Shown: positions 7,245 to 15,917 of the stretch, piece by piece
How the letters are laid out: every line of letters begins with the position of its first letter
How positions within the stretch are numbered: position 1 is the first letter of the stretch
Source: Cedecea lapagei
Lineage (GTDB): Bacteria; Pseudomonadota; Gammaproteobacteria; Enterobacterales; Enterobacteriaceae
NCBI RefSeq assembly: GCF_900635955.1
Contig: NZ_LR134201.1
Coordinates: 1,612,001-1,676,000, forward strand
Reading direction: 5' to 3'
Length of the DNA: 64,000 nt
Notes under the pieces: model-generated
The model's database searches: none
Told to the model about the DNA's origin: nothing
What the model saw: only the letters and a program-made list of their open reading frames with translations
Program-made: the position numbers and the translations under genes

Positions 7245-8789
7245 ATGTCACTACATGATGTAAAAATACGAAGCAAATTAACGCTAACAATTGCTATTTT
7301 TATCGTACTGATGATCTTCAGCTCTGGGCTTTCGCTGCTAAGTCTGAGCAAAGCAAATAGCGGCATCCAGACAATTGTGAACAACGATTATCCGACAACC
7401 GTAAAAGCCAACGATTTGATTGAGAGCTTCCAGGCGTTCGTTAATACGCAGCAGCTGATGTTGCTGGACGAAGCGGGCGTCTTTCGCCAGAAATCAGAGA
7501 AACATCTGGCTGAGATCAGCGCGCACATCACTGAGGTGCTGGCGGAGCTAAACAAATCAAGCACCGACGCGGCTTCACAAAAGACGTTGCAGGAGCTAAC
7601 GGCTATTCGTAAAGAGTACCTCGACTCGCGCTTTCGTATTTTGCAGGCGGTACAGCAGAATAACCGACCTGCCGCTCTGCAGGAAATGATGTCGACCACC
7701 CTGCAGATTCAGGAAAAATACAAAGACAAGGTTCAGGAACTGATCGTCATCCAGAACCAGAAAATGACCTCCGCCGGGCAGCAGGTCGACAAGGATTACC
7801 GCTCCAACCGTCTGACTACCATCCTGCTGACGCTGATCAGCATCGTACTGGGTACGGTTATTGGGGTGTTTATTGTCCGCTCTATTACCCGCCCTCTGGT
7901 GCGCGCCGTTGCGTTTGCCGAAGCCATTGCCGAAGGGGATCTGACCGGCAGCATTACCGTGACCCACAAAGATGAAACCGGTGAACTGCTGCAGGCGCTG
8001 ATGAGCATGAAAGTTCGCCTGCAAGAGATTGTCCACCAGGTGCAGCAGGGATCGGAAACCATCTCCTCTGCAGCCGCGCAGATTGTGGCAGGCAATCAGG
8101 ATCTGGCGGCCCGCACCGAAGAGCAGGCCAGCTCTGTCGAAGAGACTGCAGCCTCTATGGAGCAGATCACCGCGACGGTGAAAAACACCTTCGACCATAC
8201 CAATGAGGCGACAAAACTCTCTTCTGACGCCGCTGCGGTCGTGAAAAACAACGGTCAGATGATGTCTCAGGTCACCAGCAAAATGCGGGTGATCAATGAA
8301 ACCTCTAACCGTATGTCGGACATTATTAACCTTATCGACTCCATTGCCTTCCAGACCAATATTCTGGCGCTGAACGCGGCGGTGGAAGCGGCTCGTGCCG
8401 GAGAGCACGGCCGTGGTTTTGCCGTGGTAGCCGGCGAGGTTCGCCAGCTGGCGCAAAAGAGCGCCTCCTCCGCAAGCGAAATTCGCAGCCTGATTGAGAA
8501 TTCCACGACCCAGACTCGCGAGGGCATGGGGCTGGTGGAGAAAGCGAACGCGCAGATTGTCGGTATGATCAACAACGTGCAGGAGATGGATAGCATCCTC
8601 GGCGAGATCAAGCAGGCGAGCCAGGAGCAAACCGACGGTATCTCCCAGATCAACAGCGCTATCGGCATGATTGACTCGACCACCCAGCAAAACTCCGCGC
8701 TGGTGGAAGAGTCGGTCGCCGCAGCGGCATCGCTGAACGATCAGGCGAAACAGCTGCGTGACCTGGTGCGCGTCTTCCGTCTGCAATAA
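7245..8789 (+). CDS. Methyl-accepting chemotaxis protein
   Basis: The 514-residue protein has a first membrane helix (about 13-35), a periplasmic four-helix-type ligand domain (about 36-188), a second helix (about 190-212), HAMP and a long cytoplasmic coiled coil. The hairpin tip contains IAFQTNILALNAAVEAARAG, the region that binds CheA/CheW. The C terminus ends RVFRLQ and lacks the NWETF pentapeptide, so CheR/CheB tethering is not expected. The ATG at 7245 follows AAGGGAGA. A FliA promoter lies upstream. The ligand is unknown; the periplasmic domain resembles the Tar/Tsr four-helix class by size only. Confidence 0.93.
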   Translation: MSLHDVKIRSKLTLTIAIFIVLMIFSSGLSLLSLSKANSGIQTIVNNDYPTTVKANDLIESFQAFVNTQQLMLLDEAGVFRQKSEKHLAEISAHITEVLAELNKSSTDAASQKTLQELTAIRKEYLDSRFRILQAVQQNNRPAALQEMMSTTLQIQEKYKDKVQELIVIQNQKMTSAGQQVDKDYRSNRLTTILLTLISIVLGTVIGVFIVRSITRPLVRAVAFAEAIAEGDLTGSITVTHKDETGELLQALMSMKVRLQEIVHQVQQGSETISSAAAQIVAGNQDLAARTEEQASSVEETAASMEQITATVKNTFDHTNEATKLSSDAAAVVKNNGQMMSQVTSKMRVINETSNRMSDIINLIDSIAFQTNILALNAAVEAARAGEHGRGFAVVAGEVRQLAQKSASSASEIRSLIENSTTQTREGMGLVEKANAQIVGMINNVQEMDSILGEIKQASQEQTDGISQINSAIGMIDSTTQQNSALVEESVAAAASLNDQAKQLRDLVRVFRLQ

Positions 8790-8804
8790 CGGTTTCCCCT
8801 TTCC

Positions 8805-8826
8805 AAAGCCAGCATCCGCTGGCTTT
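8805..8826 (+). terminator. Likely terminator of the chemoreceptor gene
   Basis: A 9-bp stem AAAGCCAGC / GCTGGCTTT with a 4-base loop begins 16 bases after the stop. The following tract (GTTCATTTCT) is only moderately T-rich. Confidence 0.6.
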
Positions 8827-8879
8827 GTTCATTTCTGCTTACTCACTTTTTGACATCCGGCATGACAACGAAACCTATT

Positions 8880-8903
8880 ATTGTTATGTTATAACATATC
8901 AAT
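8880..8903 (+). promoter_or_regulatory. Zur-type zinc operator
   Basis: A near-perfect AT-rich palindrome is centred on TATGTTATAACATA, as in Zur boxes (core TGTTATANTATAACA). Arms ATTG and CAAT extend the symmetry. It ends 30 bp before the ATG of a COG0523 GTPase, a family often repressed by Zur, which makes the call stronger than the pattern alone. Confidence 0.78.
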
Positions 8904-8932
8904 AATAAATGCACAGTCAGTAAGGAGTCGCA

Positions 8933-10153
8933 ATGTCATCTTTAACGCAGGCCAACAACGGGGTGAAAAAACTGCCCGTTACCGTGCTGTCCGGGTTTCT
9001 GGGCGCGGGAAAAACCACGCTGCTGAACCATATTTTAAACAATCGCGAAGGGCGTCGGGTGGCGGTGATCGTCAACGATATGTCCGAGGTGAATATCGAC
9101 GCCGCGCTGGTTCGCGAGGGCGGTTCAAGCCTGACGCGCACCGATGAGAAGCTGGTGGAAATGAGCAACGGCTGCATCTGCTGCACGCTGCGTGAAGATC
9201 TGCTGGTGGAAATTAGCCAGCTTGCCAGGGAAGGGCGCTTTGATAACCTGGTGATTGAATCAACCGGCATCTCAGAACCTCTGCCGGTAGCCGAGACGTT
9301 TACCTTTGTGGACGACAAAGGGGAAAGTCTGTCGGATATCGCGCTGCTCGACACCATGGTGACGGTGGTGGATGGTTTCAATTTTCTTCGTGATTATGAA
9401 TCCCACGAGAGTATCCAGTCGCGCGGAGAGTCCATGGGAGAAGAGGATGAGCGCACGGTAGTTGACCTGCTGATTGACCAGATCGAATTTTGCGATGTGC
9501 TGATCCTCAATAAAACGGATTTGATTGGCGATGAAGAAAAACGGCGGCTGATGTCCGTGCTGCACTCCCTCAACCCGAGGGCGAAAATCATCACTTCGGC
9601 GTTTAGCCAGGTAAGCCTTGACCAGGTACTGAATACCGGGCTGTTCGATTTTGACGCCGCCGCGCAGGCTCCGGGCTGGCTAAAAGAGCTGCGGGGGGAG
9701 CATACGCCAGAAACGGAAGAGTACGGCATTCGTAATTTTGTTTTTCGCGCACGTCGCCCCTTCCACCCGGCGCGTTTCCAGATGGTTACCGACAGCGGGC
9801 TAAAAGGCGTTATTCGCTCAAAAGGCTTTTTCTGGCTGGCGAGTCGCCCACTGTATGCCGGGTCGTGGTCCCACGCTGGGGGCGTGATGCGTCAGGGCCT
9901 GGCGGGAATGTGGTGGGCAAGTATTCCTCGCGAGCAGTGGCCGCAGGAGCCAGAAAGCCTCCAGCACATCCTTAGCAACTGGGAGGACGGCATCGGTGAT
10001 GCGCGTCAGGAGATTGTTTTTATCGGCATTGATATGGATGAGGCAGATCTACGCGGGAAACTTGAATATGCGCTGCTCACCGACAAGGAAATGGCCGAAG
10101 GTCCCGAAGCCTGGGAGAAATACTACGATCCTATTGATTCGTGGTTTGAATAG
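8933..10153 (+). CDS. COG0523 GTP-binding zinc metallochaperone (ZigA-like)
   Basis: The 406-residue G3E-family GTPase has a Walker A at 21-29 (GFLGAGKTT), the metal-binding CxCC in NGCICC (81-84), a Mg-binding ESTG and the base-specifying NKTD. The C-terminal CobW_C domain occupies about 265-395. Family members deliver zinc to client proteins under zinc limitation. Length and upstream Zur-type operator fit the ZigA/YeiR group, not the cobalamin protein CobW. The ATG at 8933 follows AAGGAG. The client protein is unknown. It is monocistronic and converges on the HMP transport operon. Confidence 0.9.
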   Translation: MSSLTQANNGVKKLPVTVLSGFLGAGKTTLLNHILNNREGRRVAVIVNDMSEVNIDAALVREGGSSLTRTDEKLVEMSNGCICCTLREDLLVEISQLAREGRFDNLVIESTGISEPLPVAETFTFVDDKGESLSDIALLDTMVTVVDGFNFLRDYESHESIQSRGESMGEEDERTVVDLLIDQIEFCDVLILNKTDLIGDEEKRRLMSVLHSLNPRAKIITSAFSQVSLDQVLNTGLFDFDAAAQAPGWLKELRGEHTPETEEYGIRNFVFRARRPFHPARFQMVTDSGLKGVIRSKGFFWLASRPLYAGSWSHAGGVMRQGLAGMWWASIPREQWPQEPESLQHILSNWEDGIGDARQEIVFIGIDMDEADLRGKLEYALLTDKEMAEGPEAWEKYYDPIDSWFE

Positions 10154-10213
10154 AAGAAGCTGAAGCCAGTCCGGCAGCCACATCCCGCGGCCGCCGGGCC
10201 GTTTAGCTTAATG

Positions 10214-11140
10214 TCACTCTACGGCGTAGTCGTCCACCGGGGTGATTTTTTTGATCAGCTTGTTATCAAAGAGAAACTGTTCGTAAGCCTGGTAACGCGC
10301 CCGGTCGAGTTTTGCCGGATCGGCAGCGAACAGAGGCAGGCTTGCCTGCCAGGCCTGTTTGTTCAGCTCGGTATTTAATTCCGGGTGGGTTTTCGCGAAG
10401 ACCTGCCAGGTCTCCTGCGGATGAGCCTGCAGGTACTCGTTGCCTTTTTTCAGCGCGGCAAAGAATTTTTTGATTTTAGGATCGTGTGCCGCTTTACGGT
10501 TTGCCACAAAAATCAACTCATCGTAGGCAGGAACGCCGTAGTCCTCGACGTTAAACACGACCGGCGTTTTACCCTGAAGTTTCAGCTCCAGCGCTTCGAT
10601 ATTACGATAGCCGCCGATCACGGCGTCCACCTGGCCTGCCAGCAGCGCGCTGGTCAGCTGGAAGTTGACGTTTATCAGCTTCATCTCCTGCGGTTTGAGG
10701 TGCTCATGTTCGACCATGGTGGCAAGCGTAGCCTGCTCAATGCCGCTGACCGAATAGCCAATCTTCTTGCCCTTGAGGTCGGCAGGCGATTTGATGTTGT
10801 GATCCAGGGTCATCACCGTGTTCAGCGGCGAGTTAATCAGCGTTCCTACGCGCACCAGCGGCAGGCCCTGATCGGCAAAGAAGTGCAGCTGCGGCTGGTA
10901 GGTGACGGCAAGATCGGCCTGCCCGGCGGCGACCAGGCGTGGCGGCAGGGCCGGGTCGGACGGCGGGACAATCTTCACCTCCAGCCCTTCGGCCTTGAAC
11001 GCGCCAATCTGCTCCGCCACCATAATCGGCGCGTGATCGGGATTGATATACCAGTCCAGTACCAGCGTCAGCTTTTCAGCCGCCGAGGCCTGGGCGGAAA
11101 AGGCTGCCGCGAGCAGCAGGCCACACAGCGTTTTTTTCAT
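10214..11140 (-). CDS. ABC transporter substrate-binding protein, HMP/thiamine-precursor type
   Basis: The 308-residue protein has a signal peptide (MKKTLCGLLLAAAFSAQASA) and an NMT1/THI5-like periplasmic domain starting KLTLVLDWYINPDHAP, the typical opening of ThiY-type binding proteins for hydroxymethylpyrimidine or formylaminopyrimidine. It is the last gene of the riboswitch-controlled tenA-ATPase-permease-binding-protein operon. I placed the start at 11140, at the signal peptide, and not at upstream in-frame codons inside the permease gene. The exact pyrimidine bound cannot be read from sequence. Confidence 0.87.
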   Translation of the reverse strand: MKKTLCGLLLAAAFSAQASAAEKLTLVLDWYINPDHAPIMVAEQIGAFKAEGLEVKIVPPSDPALPPRLVAAGQADLAVTYQPQLHFFADQGLPLVRVGTLINSPLNTVMTLDHNIKSPADLKGKKIGYSVSGIEQATLATMVEHEHLKPQEMKLINVNFQLTSALLAGQVDAVIGGYRNIEALELKLQGKTPVVFNVEDYGVPAYDELIFVANRKAAHDPKIKKFFAALKKGNEYLQAHPQETWQVFAKTHPELNTELNKQAWQASLPLFAADPAKLDRARYQAYEQFLFDNKLIKKITPVDDYAVE

Positions 11141-11165
11141 TTTCTTTCTTCCTTTATCAATGCGG

Positions 11166-11936
11166 TTATTCATCGTGTTCCGGCGACCAGGCGATAAGAC
11201 GCCGCAGCAGGGCATCCACCGTCAGCCAAAGCAGAACGGTCATCAGGACTAAAATAAACAACGCGGCAAAGCAGACATCGGTCTGCATGCGGGCGTTGGC
11301 GTTCAGCATGACGTAGCCCAGCCCTTCGGCAGAGCCTACCCACTCACCAATAATTGCGCCGATGGGCGCAACGGCGGCGGCCATACGTAGCCCGGAGCCA
11401 AAAGCCGGCAGCGCCGCCATCAGGCGAACGTGCCGCAGCTGCGCCCGGCGCGAAGCGCCCATGGTGCGGGCCAGATCGAGGTAGTCGTTATTCACCCGGC
11501 GCAGCCCGTCAAAGAACGACGAAACCACCGGGAAGAAGATGACCAGCACGGCCATCGCCACTTTTGCGCTCATGCCAAAGCCAAACCACAGCACCAACAG
11601 CGGCGCCAGGGCGAAGACCGGGATCGCCTGACTGGTCAGCACCAGCGGCATAAGCCAGCGCTGCAGGCGAGGGGAAAACATCATCCCCAGCGCCAGGCCT
11701 GCGCCGAGCAGAACTCCCAGAACAAGCCCGCTGACAATCTCCGAGGCGGTGACCAGCGTGTGCCAGGCGAGATAGTCGCGGCCATTCCATAGCGCCTGCG
11801 CAACCGACGCGGGCGAAGGCAAAAGAAAGGCGGGAATATTGCCGAGGGTGAGCAGAGACCAAAGCATCAGCAGCCCAGCGAAGACCGTCAGCCCTCGGCG
11901 CAGGCGGCTAAGAGGATTTTCTGACATCGGGGTCAT
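11166..11936 (-). CDS. ABC transporter permease, HMP/thiamine-precursor type (ThiX-like)
   Basis: The 256-residue inner-membrane protein has about six helices and the BPD_transp_1 fold. The cytoplasmic EAA-type loop is near DLARTMGASRRAQLRHVRL, which contacts the ATPase. The start overlaps the ATPase stop by 4 bases, so the genes are co-translated. With the binding protein and ATPase it forms an importer under TPP riboswitch control, so its cargo is very likely a thiamine pyrimidine precursor. Confidence 0.88.
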   Translation of the reverse strand: MTPMSENPLSRLRRGLTVFAGLLMLWSLLTLGNIPAFLLPSPASVAQALWNGRDYLAWHTLVTASEIVSGLVLGVLLGAGLALGMMFSPRLQRWLMPLVLTSQAIPVFALAPLLVLWFGFGMSAKVAMAVLVIFFPVVSSFFDGLRRVNNDYLDLARTMGASRRAQLRHVRLMAALPAFGSGLRMAAAVAPIGAIIGEWVGSAEGLGYVMLNANARMQTDVCFAALFILVLMTVLLWLTVDALLRRLIAWSPEHDE

Positions 11937-12673
11937 TTTGCCGCCCTCGTTAGCTGCTGCAGCAGGCTGGCCTGGCTTTTCAATAAATCAACATCGTCGG
12001 GCGCACGGGGCGGCTGCCCGGCGATAACATGCGTGTCGTCGATGCCCGCAGGCCAGCGGGAGAGCACCATCAGGCGATGGCTTAACCGACAGGCTTCCAT
12101 CGGATCGTGGGTGATCAAAAGTACGGTGTTGTTTGCCAGCAGATCCGCCGCCAGGTCCTGAATCGCCGTTCGCGTAATGGTATCCAGCGCCGAAAAGGGT
12201 TCATCCATCAGCACGATTGGGCGCTTTTCGTAGAGCGTTCTGGCGATGGCGGCTCGCTGTCGCATACCGCCAGACAGCGCGGCGGGAAAGGTTTTGGCAT
12301 AGCCTGCGAGCCCAACCTGCTCAATCAGATGCTCTGTCCATTGGCGGTCGACAACTTCGCCGCGCAGGCGCGAACCGAGGGCAACGTTCTGCTCAATCGT
12401 GAGCCACGGATAAAGCAAATCTTTCTGCCCCATCCAGGCGATACGTCCGGCAACGGGCTGCCCGTCGCTGCAGATCACGCTTCCTGAGCTGGCCTGGGCC
12501 AGACCGGCGATGATCTTCAGCAGGCTGGTTTTACCGGCGCCGCTCGCCCCAAGCAGGGCCACAAAGCTGCCGCCGGGAATATCAAAATTGAGCCGTTCAA
12601 AAACGGTCTGGCTGCCAAAACGCAGGCTGAGATCGCGAACCTGAATACCCGGTGATGGGGTGCTGTCGGTCAT
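11933..12673 (-). CDS. ABC transporter ATPase, HMP/thiamine-precursor type (ThiZ-like)
   Basis: The 246-residue ATPase has Walker A GASGAGKTS (about 41-49), signature LSGGMRQR, Walker B IVLMDEPFSALD and the H-loop LITHD. It belongs to the nitrate/sulfonate/taurine-type importer ATPases, which pair with NMT1-like binding proteins. It overlaps tenA upstream and the permease downstream by 4 bases each. Confidence 0.9.
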   Translation of the reverse strand: MTDSTPSPGIQVRDLSLRFGSQTVFERLNFDIPGGSFVALLGASGAGKTSLLKIIAGLAQASSGSVICSDGQPVAGRIAWMGQKDLLYPWLTIEQNVALGSRLRGEVVDRQWTEHLIEQVGLAGYAKTFPAALSGGMRQRAAIARTLYEKRPIVLMDEPFSALDTITRTAIQDLAADLLANNTVLLITHDPMEACRLSHRLMVLSRWPAGIDDTHVIAGQPPRAPDDVDLLKSQASLLQQLTRAAK

Positions 12674-13350
12674 GAGGCGTTCAGCCCCATCTGCCAGAAA
12701 GCTGACTCAAGCTGCGTCGCGGTGGTGAATATCTGAGAAAGCTCGGCGAAGCGGCTTTCTGCGCCGCGCTGCTGACCCACATTCTCCAGCAGCTGAATGG
12801 CAGACTGGACGCCGGTCAGGTAACCCTCATCGCCGTAGTTGCGGATCCAGCTGGCATAAGGATTACCCGCCATCACCGTATCAGGGCTATGCAGGAGGCC
12901 AAGACCGATTTCGGCATAGCCAGCCACGCAGGGCAGCAGGGCGGCCAACAGATCCAGCGCGTCACCGGAATAGCCAATATCCAGCACATAGCGGGTATAG
13001 TTCATGGTTTCTGGCGCTTCGGCCTGGGCCGCCATCTGCTCCTCGTCTAAACCCCAGCTTGTGCAATAGGCAACGTGAAGCGGCAGCTCAGCGACAATGG
13101 CATTCAGCGAGGCGGTCGCGGTTCGCATTTCCGGTAAGGTGCGCAGTTTGCTGACCAGCAGGGCATAGGCGCGGGCAAAGTGAATCAGAAAAAGGTAATC
13201 CTGAGTCAGGTAGCGCTGGAATGCAGGTTTCGGCAACGTGCCGGCGGCGAGTTGCTGCAAAAAGGGATGATCAACATAGTCCTGCCAGAGCTGACCTGCC
13301 TGCTGGCGTAGCCGTCCGTAAAGACCGTTTTCAAAAAGTGGGGTGTACAT
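12670..13350 (-). CDS. tenA: TenA, thiaminase II family aminopyrimidine hydrolase
   Basis: The 226-residue all-helical protein matches TenA: FQRYLTQDYLFLIHFARAYA near residue 43, the candidate catalytic Cys in CTSWGLDEEQMA and the Glu region GYAEIGLGLL. TenA hydrolyses aminomethyl- or formylaminopyrimidines to HMP for thiamine salvage, so it processes what the downstream transporter imports. The ATG at 13350 follows AGGAGG. That ribosome site can pair with CTCCACCT just upstream, a plausible switch for the riboswitch. Upstream in-frame codons fall inside the aptamer and are not used. Confidence 0.9.
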   Translation of the reverse strand: MYTPLFENGLYGRLRQQAGQLWQDYVDHPFLQQLAAGTLPKPAFQRYLTQDYLFLIHFARAYALLVSKLRTLPEMRTATASLNAIVAELPLHVAYCTSWGLDEEQMAAQAEAPETMNYTRYVLDIGYSGDALDLLAALLPCVAGYAEIGLGLLHSPDTVMAGNPYASWIRNYGDEGYLTGVQSAIQLLENVGQQRGAESRFAELSQIFTTATQLESAFWQMGLNAS

Positions 13351-13398
13351 GGGACCTCCTGTGTCAGGTGGAGATCCGGGCGCGCAGAGGTATGAACA

Positions 13399-13508
13399 GG
13401 CCATAACCGAGGCGTTATGGCCGACCGTCCCTTCGCTGGCATGACCCAGATCAGGTTCAAAGGGTTCGGCTTTCGCCATCTCAGCCCATACAGGACACCC
13501 CTCGGAGG
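13399..13508 (-). promoter_or_regulatory. TPP riboswitch (THI element) with downstream hairpin
   Basis: On the minus strand 13508-13428 contains the conserved TPP aptamer pieces GAGGGGTGTCC, GGGCTGAGAT, ACCCTTTGAACCTGATCTGG and GTCATGCCAGCGAAGGGA. Next comes a perfect hairpin GGCCATAAC / GTTATGGCC (13399-13422). No terminator T-tract follows. Instead CTCCACCT faces the tenA ribosome site AGGAGG, so control is probably translational: TPP bound, operon off. Confidence 0.93.
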
Positions 13509-13674
13509 AGCCTGTTATACGACATTTACTTTTTGATTACAATCGCCGGGCGTTGCGTTTCGCCCCGAGAAGCCCGGTGATTCGTTTAGTGCGGTATCTC
13601 AATATTTTGCTGGCACAGAGGGCGATATTTTTGTCACTGTAGGCCAGTGTTCCCGAGTCTAAGGACGATATCCG

Positions 13675-14697
13675 ATGAAAAAGATTGGTTTTCTCTCGTT
13701 TGGCCACTGGTCGCCTTCCGCCCAGTCAGGCACGCGCTCTGCGGCGGATACGCTGTTGCAGTCCATCGACCTTGCCGTCGCCGCAGAAGAGCTTGGCGCG
13801 GACGGGGCATACTTCCGCGTACATCACTTTGCGCGCCAGCTGGGTTCGCCATTTCCGCTGCTGGCGGCCATCGGGGCAAAAACTAAGCGCATTGAAATCG
13901 GCACCGGCGTGATTGATATGCGCTATGAGAACCCGCTTTACATGGTGGAGGATGCCGGTGCGGCGGATTTGATTTCAGGTGGCCGGCTGCAGCTTGGGAT
14001 CAGCCGTGGCTCGCCCGAGCAGGTTATCGACGGCTGGCGTTACTTCGGCTATGTTCCCGCAGAGGGCGAAACCGAGGCTGATATGGCGCGCCGCCATACG
14101 GAGGTGTTCCTGGAGGCGCTGAAAGGCGAAGGCTTCGCCGAGCCTAATCCGCAGCCCATGTTCCCCAACCCGCCGGGGCTGCTGCGCCTTGAGCCTTTTT
14201 CGCAAGGGCTGCGCGAGCGAATCTGGTGGGGAGCCAGCTCAAACGCTACCTCAGTCTGGGCGGCGCAGCTGGGGATGAACCTGCAAAGCTCAACGCTGAA
14301 AACTGATGAGTCCGGTGAGCCATTCCACATCCAGCAGGCGAAGCAAATCCGCGCTTATCGTGCGGCCTGGAAAGAGGCGGGCCATGCGCGTGAGCCGCGT
14401 GTTTCCGTCAGCCGCAGCATCTTTGCCCTGATGGACCAGCGCGATCGCAGCTACTTTGGCGGCAGCGGCAAAGAGGGCGATCAGGTTGGCTATATTGACC
14501 CGCAAACCCGGGCCATTTTTGGCCGCAGCTACGCCGCTGAGCCAGAGCTGTTAATCAAGCAGCTGGCGCAGGATGAGGCCATCGCCGAAGCCGACACGCT
14601 GCTGTTGACCGTGCCAAATCAGCTGGGCGTGGACTACAACGCACACGTGATTGAATCTATCCTCAAGCACGTTGCCCCGGAGCTGGGCTGGCGCTAA
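13675..14697 (+). CDS. Luciferase-like (LLM class) flavin monooxygenase
   Basis: The 340-residue protein has the bacterial-luciferase TIM-barrel fold: KKIGFLSFGHW at the start, AEELGADGAYFRVHHF, the IEIGTGVIDMRYENPLYMVEDAGAAD region cut across barrel strands, and GGRLQLGISRGSPEQV near the flavin phosphate site. Such enzymes use reduced FMN to oxygenate small molecules. It is divergent from the riboswitch leader and not obviously part of the thiamine operon. The ATG follows AAGGACGATATCCG. The substrate is unknown. Confidence 0.85.
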   Translation: MKKIGFLSFGHWSPSAQSGTRSAADTLLQSIDLAVAAEELGADGAYFRVHHFARQLGSPFPLLAAIGAKTKRIEIGTGVIDMRYENPLYMVEDAGAADLISGGRLQLGISRGSPEQVIDGWRYFGYVPAEGETEADMARRHTEVFLEALKGEGFAEPNPQPMFPNPPGLLRLEPFSQGLRERIWWGASSNATSVWAAQLGMNLQSSTLKTDESGEPFHIQQAKQIRAYRAAWKEAGHAREPRVSVSRSIFALMDQRDRSYFGGSGKEGDQVGYIDPQTRAIFGRSYAAEPELLIKQLAQDEAIAEADTLLLTVPNQLGVDYNAHVIESILKHVAPELGWR

Positions 14698-14782
14698 ATA
14701 CGTAAGAGAGGCGGTAAGCTGAATCTGTTCCGGATGCGGCCGACTGCGGTGTAGATACTCCGTCGACGGCTAAGGCGGCGTT

Positions 14783-14814
14783 TTTCCCCTCTGTCAAAAA
14801 ATGCAGAGGGGAAA
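14783..14814. repeat. Perfect inverted repeat downstream of the LLM gene
   Basis: The 11-bp arms TTTCCCCTCTG / CAGAGGGGAAA are separated by 10 A-rich bases. It lies between the ends of the convergent LLM and acid phosphatase genes and could terminate either transcript. Confidence 0.5.
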
Positions 14815-14937
14815 TGTGCTACCCACCGGGACGGTGGCCTGGCGACGAACTTCATCGAGAGGAGATTAGGTGAAGCGCAGGATAGCGAACTACATAATTC
14901 AGGCAGAAGGCAGTAAAGCTATTCCGGCTTTTTATTT

Positions 14938-15696
14938 CTATTTCGGGTTATTTTTTGTGAGCCGCAGAAATTCTTCTTTCGCCTTTTTCAGCTGCTGCTG
15001 GAATTTGGGATTTGTATGAAGAATTGCCACTACCGCCGCTCCCGTGACTCTTGCTGCATCGATATCGCTTTGCCAGTGATAGCCGCAGATAACTCTGCTC
15101 TGGCCCAGTTCATATCCTCTCTTGAGAATGTGTTCTTGCTGCTGGGGATTAATTTCTGTCAGGATTAATGCCGCCGCCCAACCCACCGTTGCATGACCTG
15201 AGGGATAAGAGCCATTGGTGCTCAGGGTATTTTGTTCACGGGTATTACATGTTGATACGCCATAAAAAGAAAAGGGACGAATCCTCATATAATGTTGTTT
15301 GGCCGCACGCGTAGCTAAATCACCCGCATCCTCAAACATATTGGTCAATAATTTATATGTTTCTGGTGCGTCTTTCTCCGTGAGGGGAGTACCAAAGGCG
15401 GCAGAAAATGTCGTTGCGATACCGCCAGCGCTTAGGTTTGCATCTTCAGCCGCCAGCTTCCCTCGTTCCGTGGTCCGGGCTAAGCGACCTTCTTCATATA
15501 ACGCCTGGTCATTTAAAAATGCAATGCTGCCAATTCTGGGCGGAGGGGGAAGTAATTTTAAACTGTCGACGCCTTCGCTGTTTTTAAGATAATAGAGATG
15601 AGGTTTGGTGAGTGTATCATTGCCTTCAGGTATCGCGGCAGAGGTATTGGCTGTGAAAATAAAAAATGAAATTAATAGGATAGGTATATTTCTCAT
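14938..15696 (-). CDS. phoC: Class A non-specific acid phosphatase (PhoC/PhoN type)
   Basis: The 252-residue periplasmic enzyme has a signal peptide (MRNIPILLISFFIFTANTSA) and the PAP2-superfamily motif: KQHYMRIRP, GSYPSGH and SRVICGYHWQSDID. It releases phosphate from many organic monoesters. I placed the start at 15696, seven bases after AAGGAG, because the ATG two codons upstream sits too close to that site. The gene and its flanks are clearly more AT-rich than the neighbours, suggesting horizontal arrival. phoC and phoN are close relatives and the symbol is a best guess. Confidence 0.88.
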   Translation of the reverse strand: MRNIPILLISFFIFTANTSAAIPEGNDTLTKPHLYYLKNSEGVDSLKLLPPPPRIGSIAFLNDQALYEEGRLARTTERGKLAAEDANLSAGGIATTFSAAFGTPLTEKDAPETYKLLTNMFEDAGDLATRAAKQHYMRIRPFSFYGVSTCNTREQNTLSTNGSYPSGHATVGWAAALILTEINPQQQEHILKRGYELGQSRVICGYHWQSDIDAARVTGAAVVAILHTNPKFQQQLKKAKEEFLRLTKNNPK

Positions 15697-15917
15697 CGTC
15701 ATTCTCCTTGTTGTTATAAACAGAGTGACGATACTTGTTCTGTGCGGATGTTTAATGTGATTATCGACCTGATTTATTATTATCGCTGATTACTAAAAAA
15801 TGTGATGTTGTTTTAAAAATAACCTATTGATTCGCTGAATTATAAGAACTGTGTAGGGCGTGTTATTTACCCGGCGGGAAAGTGCCTGAGCGTCGGGCAC
15901 TCTCCCTTCCCAGGCCG

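Noticed and set aside
7596..8786. 396-codon minus-strand frame
   Set aside because: Antisense to the chemoreceptor; His/Arg-rich composition typical of shadows.
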